64,000 bases of DNA, taken from assembly GCF_000348985.1 (NCBI RefSeq), contig NC_035925.1, forward strand, positions 372,001 through 436,000, written 5' to 3'. The notes under the pieces were generated by a model. The model did no database searches. It saw nothing but the letters and a program-made list of their open reading frames with translations, and had not been told where the DNA came from. The position numbers and the translations under genes are program-made. Source of the DNA: Huiozyma naganishii CBS 8797 (Eukaryota > Ascomycota > Saccharomycetes > Saccharomycetales > Saccharomycetaceae). Position 1 is the stretch's first letter, and each line of letters begins with the position of its first letter. Positions 58,745 through 64,000 of the stretch are shown piece by piece.

Positions 58745-59179
58745 TTAATAATACAAGCTAGTTTGATTGCTGTCGCTTTGCAAAGAGTCCCTAAAAACGA
58801 ACCTTCAATAGATCTAATTTTTACTCAGGAAAATTGGAAACAATTTTGTGACATTAAATTCAAGGAGGCCAAAAGAAAATGACCAGAAATAATAAAATTT
58901 ATAGAATATTTCTAAGGTGACGTTCAACTATCACTTTGCTCTCCCTTACAAGGAGTTCCAGTAGTTAATTGGTTTAACCATTTCCAATTCCCCAATTAAA
59001 GGAAATAAACTGCTGGATATATAAAATGACTATGATAAGGATGATAAGATATCATCATAGGCATAAGCAGGATACACACTTGGTAAAAGACACAAATGAT
59101 ATGGAGACAAATTATGATGCCACAAGTGTGGAAGTACCACCACAGTAAGAGATTAACAAGCCACACCATTGGCTCTGTG
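58745..59179. other. Intergenic, possible decayed LTR sequence
   Basis: The stretch has GGATATATAAAATGACTATG near 59015, which resembles the TATA segment of Ty1 LTRs. It runs into the relic B region. It also holds the upstream side of the 474-residue gene. Confidence 0.35.
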
Positions 59180-59395
59180 CAAATTCTCACGTATATAAAG
59201 CCTAACTACATCGAATGAATTGATCCTTCCATCTGTGACAATATAGAAAAGATCATCGAACCATATACTTATATATCAAGTATACACCAGAAGTCATACC
59301 GGAACTAAAACATCTCTTTACTCACTACAATGAATAGCCGCGGCGAACAAGACCCTATTCAACATAACCTAGATATTCAGCAAACTAAAGCACAC
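59180..59395 (+). mobile_element. Retrotransposon-like relic B (LTR end and gag start?)
   Basis: The second copy of the sequence at 53579-53813 (see there): same TATA block, AGAAAAGATCATCGAACC, TATACTTATATA, GAAGTCA, then ATG at 59330 with MNSRGEQDPIQHNLDIQ. The first 17 codons parallel those of copy A (MDSQGEKDNIQQGQTID). TCAACA inside the codons could be an LTR end. The two copies have diverged substantially, so neither is recent. Confidence 0.5.
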
Positions 59396-59572
59396 CTATT
59401 CTTATTTTTCTACCAAGCAAGACTTTTGGAAGCTTACAAACAGCTGCAGTTTAATACGCAACTACAAAAAAGACTAGAGTACTGCCGATATCAGAGAAAA
59501 ACATTATGCATCCAATGGGTTCACTACGACCTGTCCTCTTTACGTCGCATCGACTTGAAGCTCAATCCGTAG
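59330..59572 (+). CDS. 80-residue frame, possible truncated Gag
   Basis: It starts at the ATG within relic B and runs 80 codons to TAG. The product is Gln/Leu-rich with helical character (ARLLEAYKQLQFNTQLQKRLE) and no known domain. Copy A of the relic has a short stop-ended version. It may be a decayed Gag-like gene or a small orphan gene. It lies just upstream of HAT1, so it could also be part of the HAT1 leader. Confidence 0.3.
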   Translation: MNSRGEQDPIQHNLDIQQTKAHLFLFFYQARLLEAYKQLQFNTQLQKRLEYCRYQRKTLCIQWVHYDLSSLRRIDLKLNP

Positions 59573-59695
59573 CCTTTTCTTCAGAAAAACGAACGCCGCC
59601 AAAAAAAAATTGTAATAATCGATCAACACTGAACTTGATACCAATTGAAGGTTTAACGCGGCAAGTACTGCGAGGAGTACACTGACAGACGACTC

Positions 59696-60847
59696 ATGAC
59701 CGACACAAGTGATTTTAAGCCCGAAACGTGGACGCAATCTTCTAACGAACATCTGAAGGTGTCACTGGTCGATGGGGATAAACCTGTGATTCAGTTTTCA
59801 CCTCAATTCACGTATCCTATTTTTGGTACTGATGAGACCATTTTTGGGTTCAAAGATCTTCTGATCCATTTGGCCTTTGACTCGGTTACTTTAACTCCAT
59901 TTGTGAACGTCAAGTTTAGTGCCAAAATGGACGATTCTGTAGACGAAAGGAAAGTTTTAGATTCCTTAACCAGAGTTTTACCCGCTAATGATTACACGGT
60001 CAAGGACGAGTCGCAATGGGTCAACAAAATCGAAGCTGAAAGGAGGGTGTTTCAGCTACCTGATGAGAAATTCAAAGTATGCGAGTATACGTTAGACGGG
60101 GAGCAGTTTGTGGTCTACAAATTAAAGTTGAGTGAAAGCGATTATTTCAAGAGGCTACACCGTAGAATTCAGATTTTCACTTTATTGTTCATTGAGGGCG
60201 CCTCATACATCGACGAAAACGAGCCCAACTGGGAGATCTTTTGGGCCTTCAACAAAGATACGCATAATTGCGTTGGGTATGCTACCACTTATAAATACTG
60301 GTACTACGGGAGTGCCTCTGAGTTTGATACAGAAAAGTCGCACCGTTACAGGTCTAAGATATCACAGTACATCGTTTTACCCCCCTACCAGAGCAAGGGC
60401 CACGGTTCAAAACTATACCAAAGCATATACACCACCTGGTTCCAAAACGTGCAAATTGTTGAGGTCACCGTGGAGGATCCTAACGAAGAATTTGACGATC
60501 TAAGGGATCGTAACGACTTGAAGATGCTCGAAGAGAACAAATTTTTCGAAGCATTGAACGAACAAACCCCTGTTGAAGGATTCATAGACGATTCTTGGCT
60601 ACAGAGAACCCGTACGCAGTTCAAGTTGGAAAAGCGACAATTTTCGAGATTGGTGGAGATGTCGTTGCTACATTTACAAAAGACTGAACTGTACTCGCTA
60701 CAAGTCAAGAAGAGATTATACCAGAAAAACTATGAGGCATTGATGGAAATCCCTACTGCAGAAGAACAGAAGGCAGCCCTAACAACCTCTTTAGAATCGT
60801 TGACAGAAGACTACGAACGGATATTGAAGCTGGCCCATTTGAACTGA
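59696..60847 (+). CDS. HAT1: Hat1, type B histone acetyltransferase
   Basis: 383 residues (S. cerevisiae Hat1 374). The N-terminal region reads QFSPQFTYPIFGTDETIFGFKDL. The GNAT acetyl-CoA loop is QSKGHGSKLY at 232-241, and VTVEDPNEEFDDLRDRND follows with the proposed catalytic glutamate. Family knowledge: with Hat2 it acetylates newly made histone H4 at Lys12 (and Lys5). The first ATG is used; the C terminus is a helical segment. In S. cerevisiae (YPL001W) it is next to CEN16; here LOC1 follows after 216 bases. Confidence 0.95.
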   Translation: MTDTSDFKPETWTQSSNEHLKVSLVDGDKPVIQFSPQFTYPIFGTDETIFGFKDLLIHLAFDSVTLTPFVNVKFSAKMDDSVDERKVLDSLTRVLPANDYTVKDESQWVNKIEAERRVFQLPDEKFKVCEYTLDGEQFVVYKLKLSESDYFKRLHRRIQIFTLLFIEGASYIDENEPNWEIFWAFNKDTHNCVGYATTYKYWYYGSASEFDTEKSHRYRSKISQYIVLPPYQSKGHGSKLYQSIYTTWFQNVQIVEVTVEDPNEEFDDLRDRNDLKMLEENKFFEALNEQTPVEGFIDDSWLQRTRTQFKLEKRQFSRLVEMSLLHLQKTELYSLQVKKRLYQKNYEALMEIPTAEEQKAALTTSLESLTEDYERILKLAHLN

Positions 60848-61063
60848 GACCCTGAAACCACAGGTCAACTCTTTTCTCTTTTGTTCTGCGGTGTTACAGT
60901 GAAAGATTATTTTTCCCTCTTAAAATATTTTTTTGTTCAGTGGAAAATTTTTTTAATCTGATTTTTAATATGGAAGAGCAGAGTAGAGCAGAGCAGAGGA
61001 GTAGGCAAAAACGTCAATTCAGAGTAGCAGAGGAATCCAACAAGACCTTGAAACAGTGCAGCA
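60848..61063 (+). promoter_or_regulatory. LOC1 promoter with RRPE-like element
   Basis: Only 216 bases separate HAT1 and LOC1. TGGAAAATTTTTTT near 60941-60954 differs by one base from an RRPE, which suits a ribosome-assembly gene. No PAC core is seen. There is no room for, and no sign of, a point centromere. Confidence 0.5.
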
Positions 61064-61720
61064 ATGGTAGCCAGAAAATATACGAGAGATAGCAAGACGC
61101 AGAACATGCGCAGGGAAGTTGCGCCCGAAGTTTTCGCTGATAAGCAGGCTCGCAATCAATTAGCCGATGGGGTCGATTCATCGGCTCGTCACGGTCCCGG
61201 AAGACAGAAAAAGTATTCTACCAACAAATTGCAAGTTAGCAAGGAGCAAGCGAAGATGAGACTGTATGGTAAGAAGGCCGCTTCTAGAAACAGAAGTGTG
61301 TCAGGGAAATACGATGAAAAGGACCTGGACATACCGACTTTGAATAAAGCTATTGTTCCTGGTTTCAAAGTCAAGCGCGGGAAAAAGGGTAAGAAGTTTG
61401 TTGCGGACGACGATGCTCTGATGTACCAGCGTCTTGTGAAATCTGTCGGCGACAAGTACGATCAGATCAACGAGAGTAAATTGGAGAAGGATAAAAGACT
61501 CGAAGAGATCCGAGAGTTGAAACGCCAAGAGTTGGAGCGTAAGGAGGAGAGGAAAAACCAGCAACTGGAGGACAAAAAACAGGAACTGAAGAGTAAAGCG
61601 TCCGTTGCCAGGTCCCAGAGAAGAAAGAACAAACGTACAATAGAGAATGCCGTCGCTTCGGAGGACAGTAACCTCGACACAGACGCAAAAAAACAGAAGA
61701 AGTCTGTATCTTTTGTATGA
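61064..61720 (+). CDS. LOC1: Loc1, ribosome assembly and ASH1 mRNA localisation factor
   Basis: 218 residues (S. cerevisiae Loc1 204). It is highly basic, with LRREV-like [22 protein letters not shown], then [29 protein letters not shown] and a long Glu/Lys/Arg coiled coil ([23 protein letters not shown]), ending KKSVSFV. Family knowledge: a nucleolar RNA-binding protein needed for 60S assembly and for ASH1 mRNA transport. S. cerevisiae YFR001W borders CEN6 on the other side from DEG1. The first ATG is used. Confidence 0.93.
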   Translation: MVARKYTRDSKTQNMRREVAPEVFADKQARNQLADGVDSSARHGPGRQKKYSTNKLQVSKEQAKMRLYGKKAASRNRSVSGKYDEKDLDIPTLNKAIVPGFKVKRGKKGKKFVADDDALMYQRLVKSVGDKYDQINESKLEKDKRLEEIRELKRQELERKEERKNQQLEDKKQELKSKASVARSQRRKNKRTIENAVASEDSNLDTDAKKQKKSVSFV

Positions 61721-61985
61721 ACCGATAGACAAAGACACCAGTGCCACTCACATCAACTGATCAACGTGGGTGACACTAGAGACGAAAGTGGGCAAAGTTG
61801 AAAGGCTTGTTGAAGTAACAATTTTTTTTACTCCAACACAAGCGGCAAGCGGTTAAACTTGTAAGCCTATACAGCATATATAAACGGCACGTTGATGTCC
61901 AACATATCGTCCTCCCCTCTCCCTCATTTTACAACCCAGTGTATAGTATTAAGATAATATCAACAACTTGAAAATAGCGCCTTTC
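61721..61985. promoter_or_regulatory. CIT3 upstream region
   Basis: 265 bases, with CATATATAAACGG near 61874 as a TATA element about 110 bases before the CIT3 ATG. Confidence 0.55.
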
Positions 61986-63380
61986 ATGATGCATCGGCGG
62001 CTCATTCACACAAGTACTCTACGGAGTGTGTTAAAGGAAACCATCCCTGAACGGAGAGAGCAATTACTGAAATTGAAGAAGTTTCATGGCCAAGTAAAGA
62101 TACCGGCCGGTGATATTACCATTGGGTCAGTTCTTGGGGGCATGAGGGGTAACAAGTCAATCTTTTGGCAATCAACCACACTGGATCCGATGGACGGGAT
62201 CAAATTCCACGGGATGACCATTAAACAGTGTCAGGAACAGTTACCTGGCGATGCGAATGACCATCAATTCTACCCAGAATCAATGCTGTGGCTGTTACTA
62301 ACGGGGAAAGTCCCCACGGTGGAGCAAACCAACGAACTGATTTCCGAGTTGAACGGAAGAGCGGAGAACGGCCGCTTACCAGAGTGTACTGAAAAGTTGC
62401 TTGACAATTTGCCCAATAATATGCACCCAATGACACAGCTCGCCATTGCCGTTGCCTCTTTGAACTACGGGTCCCAATTCGCTAAGGGGTACCAGGCTGG
62501 AACCATCAACAAACTGAACTACTGGGAAAGCACCTTGGAGGATTCGTTAACCCTCATTTCCAGATTACCTGCACTAGTGGGTAAAATATACAGCAAGATA
62601 ACGCAAGATGGGTCACCCCTGGGCCAATTCAACAGCAGTAAAGACTGGAGTTACAACATCTGTTCCCTGATGGGGATGACCGCTGGCGGGGACTCCCTCA
62701 ACAACAATAACTTGTCTCCACAACAGTCGCAAGATTTCGTCAACCTGATGCGGCTGTACACGGGCATCCACGCGGACCACGAGGGCGGGAATGTATCGGC
62801 CCATACTACGCACCTCGTAGGGTCTGCGCTGAGCGATCCATTTCTGAGTTACTCCTCCGGCCTGATGGGGCTCGCGGGTCCATTGCACGGTCTTGCTGCG
62901 CAGGAGGTCGTGCGGTTCTTAGTGGAGATGAACGGCAGTATCAAAAATGTGAATGACCCAAAACAGATATCGGAGTATCTGTGGTCTCTGCTCTCCTCAA
63001 ACAGAGTGATTCCAGGGTACGGACACGCGGTTCTTAGAAACACGGACCCGCGGTTCCAGGCGATGTTGGAGTTTGCAGAGAGGCGGTCTGACGAGTTCAA
63101 GGACGATGCAAACGTGCAACTGATGATGACGCTCCCCAAAGTCGCACCAGCCGTCCTCAAGGAACACGGGAAGTGCAAGAACCCGTACCCGAACGTGGAC
63201 AGTGCTTCAGGGGTGCTGTTCCAGCACTACGGGGTCACGCAATTGCTATTCATAACTGCAATATTTGGCTGTTCGAGAGCTTTGGGGCCGTTATCGCAGC
63301 TTGTCTGGGACCGCATCTACGGATTACCCATCGAAAGACCCAAGAGCATGGACCTCGAGGCACTGCAGAAATTGGTGTGA
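61986..63380 (+). CDS. CIT3: Cit3, mitochondrial citrate/2-methylcitrate synthase
   Basis: 464 residues (S. cerevisiae Cit3 486). The frame is open from a TTG at 61968, but the first ATG is at 61986 (a second at 61989). The N terminus MMHRRLIHTSTLRSVLK is a probable mitochondrial presequence. Citrate synthase catalytic residues are His301 (GPLHGLA), His347 (GYGHAVLRNTDPR) and Asp405 (PNVDSASG); their spacing agrees with the family. Family knowledge: Cit3 can condense propionyl-CoA with oxaloacetate as well as making citrate. PDH1, acting on the next intermediate, follows in the same direction. Confidence 0.94.
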   Translation: MMHRRLIHTSTLRSVLKETIPERREQLLKLKKFHGQVKIPAGDITIGSVLGGMRGNKSIFWQSTTLDPMDGIKFHGMTIKQCQEQLPGDANDHQFYPESMLWLLLTGKVPTVEQTNELISELNGRAENGRLPECTEKLLDNLPNNMHPMTQLAIAVASLNYGSQFAKGYQAGTINKLNYWESTLEDSLTLISRLPALVGKIYSKITQDGSPLGQFNSSKDWSYNICSLMGMTAGGDSLNNNNLSPQQSQDFVNLMRLYTGIHADHEGGNVSAHTTHLVGSALSDPFLSYSSGLMGLAGPLHGLAAQEVVRFLVEMNGSIKNVNDPKQISEYLWSLLSSNRVIPGYGHAVLRNTDPRFQAMLEFAERRSDEFKDDANVQLMMTLPKVAPAVLKEHGKCKNPYPNVDSASGVLFQHYGVTQLLFITAIFGCSRALGPLSQLVWDRIYGLPIERPKSMDLEALQKLV

Positions 63381-63803
63381 AGTCAATGGTAAACTCCGAT
63401 GGCACGGCGGGACCGGTACTACAAGTGTAATTTACGGACTGCTAACAGAACCAATGCGGGGGACAGGGAAGAGGGTCATACAAGGGCACTACTGAAGTCG
63501 ATAAACTAGATGTTTACAATAAAAGAATTAGATCGATCCGTCCTTGAGTGAAGTTCCTATTTCAGTTTTTTACTCCAACTGATCGTTCTTGATTTATCCA
63601 TCGCATTGTAAATACCTTCCCCACAGAATGGTTTAATGCATATAAATACATGGAAGTATTTATCCAATGGCAATTGAATGATATGGTCATTTCCCCTAAA
63701 TAGCTCCTGAACCTTACCTTACTGTTATATATATGTGTATATAAATATTCTTCTCCAAACAGCTTTCTTGTTAAGGTTCCGCAGCGTCACCTACTGTAAA
63801 AGA
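63381..63803. promoter_or_regulatory. Spacer between CIT3 and PDH1
   Basis: About 420 bases, no gene. TTATATATATGTGTATATAAATA near 63725-63747 is TATA-rich and sits about 60 bases before the PDH1 ATG. Confidence 0.5.
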
Positions 63804-64000
63804 ATGACCCTTTTTAGTAAGCTAAGAGGTCAGTCCAGAAACATCAGATACCCTCGTTGTTTTTACTCTACACAGATGCAGCAAAACGTGAGGCCAGAAG
63901 CGGACAAGTTGTTACAGGACATAGCGACGTATGTCCACTCGAAGCCAATTGATTCCTCACTGGCTCTGAAGACCGCAAAGCTCTGTCTATTGGACACGCT
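63804..64000 (+). CDS. PDH1: Pdh1, 2-methylcitrate dehydratase (partial, cut by edge)
   Basis: 65 codons are visible before the window ends. The N terminus MTLFSKLRGQSRNIRYPRCF is a likely mitochondrial presequence, then QQNVRPEADKLLQDIATYVHSK and TAKLCLLDTL, as in the PrpD family. Family knowledge: it dehydrates 2-methylcitrate in the propionate pathway. In S. cerevisiae PDH1 (YPR002W, about 516 residues) follows CIT3 in the same direction. Identity comes from the N terminus and neighbour; the rest cannot be seen. Confidence 0.85.
   Translation, partial: MTLFSKLRGQSRNIRYPRCFYSTQMQQNVRPEADKLLQDIATYVHSKPIDSSLALKTAKLCLLDT

Overview
The window is nuclear DNA of a budding yeast of the family Saccharomycetaceae. 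The evidence is compact, almost intron-free genes, the only spliced protein gene being a tiny one with GTATGT and TACTAAC signals, two nuclear tRNA genes, and an unbroken run of proteins recognisable as orthologues of named Saccharomyces cerevisiae genes. Gene names below come from recognising protein sequences and remembering S. cerevisiae gene order; no database was searched. About 29 protein genes are supported, one of them cut by the right edge.

Layout. 0.9-4.1 kb holds DSE1 and YCK3, convergent (chromosome V neighbours in S. cerevisiae). 4.5-51.1 kb is a long block corresponding to the S. cerevisiae chromosome XVI right arm near the centromere, YPR023C to YPR003C: EAF3, a YPR022C-like zinc-finger gene, AGC1, [pirin], [ROK1], DSS4, TIF6, two related C2H2 genes (YPR015C/CMR3 type), a YPR011C carrier, the spliced MIN8/YPR010C-A gene, tRNA-Lys, RPA135, SUT2, HAA1, REC8, ICL2, HAL1, AIM45 and a YPR003C sulfate-permease-like gene. 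51.1-54.9 kb is gene-poor, with an orphan 141-residue frame, a retrotransposon-like relic and an intron-containing tRNA-Phe. 54.9-64 kb holds genes that in S. cerevisiae flank two different centromeres (CEN6: DEG1, LOC1; CEN16: SNF8, HAT1, CIT3, PDH1), plus an unrecognised 474-residue protein.

Evolutionary reading. RLF2, MCM4 and ATP20 are missing between AGC1 and DSS4, and ROK1 (from the duplicated sister region on S. cerevisiae chromosome VII) sits there instead. Likewise DEG1/LOC1 alternate with SNF8/HAT1/CIT3. This is the pattern expected when a whole-genome-duplicated yeast kept a different set of duplicates from S. cerevisiae, so I infer a post-WGD genus outside Saccharomyces (the Kazachstania/Naumovozyma/Nakaseomyces range; the genus is a guess). 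The orientation and order of YPR003C relative to CIT3-PDH1 require a rearrangement whose junction lies in the relic/tRNA region at 51-55 kb.

Functions. Nuclear ribosome-building functions (ROK1, TIF6, RPA135, LOC1) carry RRPE motifs, three of them with PAC or PAC-like motifs. Three genes of the mitochondrial 2-methylcitrate (propionate) pathway, ICL2, CIT3 and PDH1, lie within 20 kb. Regulatory DNA is unusually readable: clustered Ace2-type sites before DSE1, and an exact URS1 plus a palindromic MCB before REC8. I found no CRISPR array, no prokaryotic-type operon and no plainly new multigene system. The most unusual parts are the breakpoint region, the two related relics, the two unrecognised genes, the pirin gene and the large empty interval between the two convergent zinc-finger genes.
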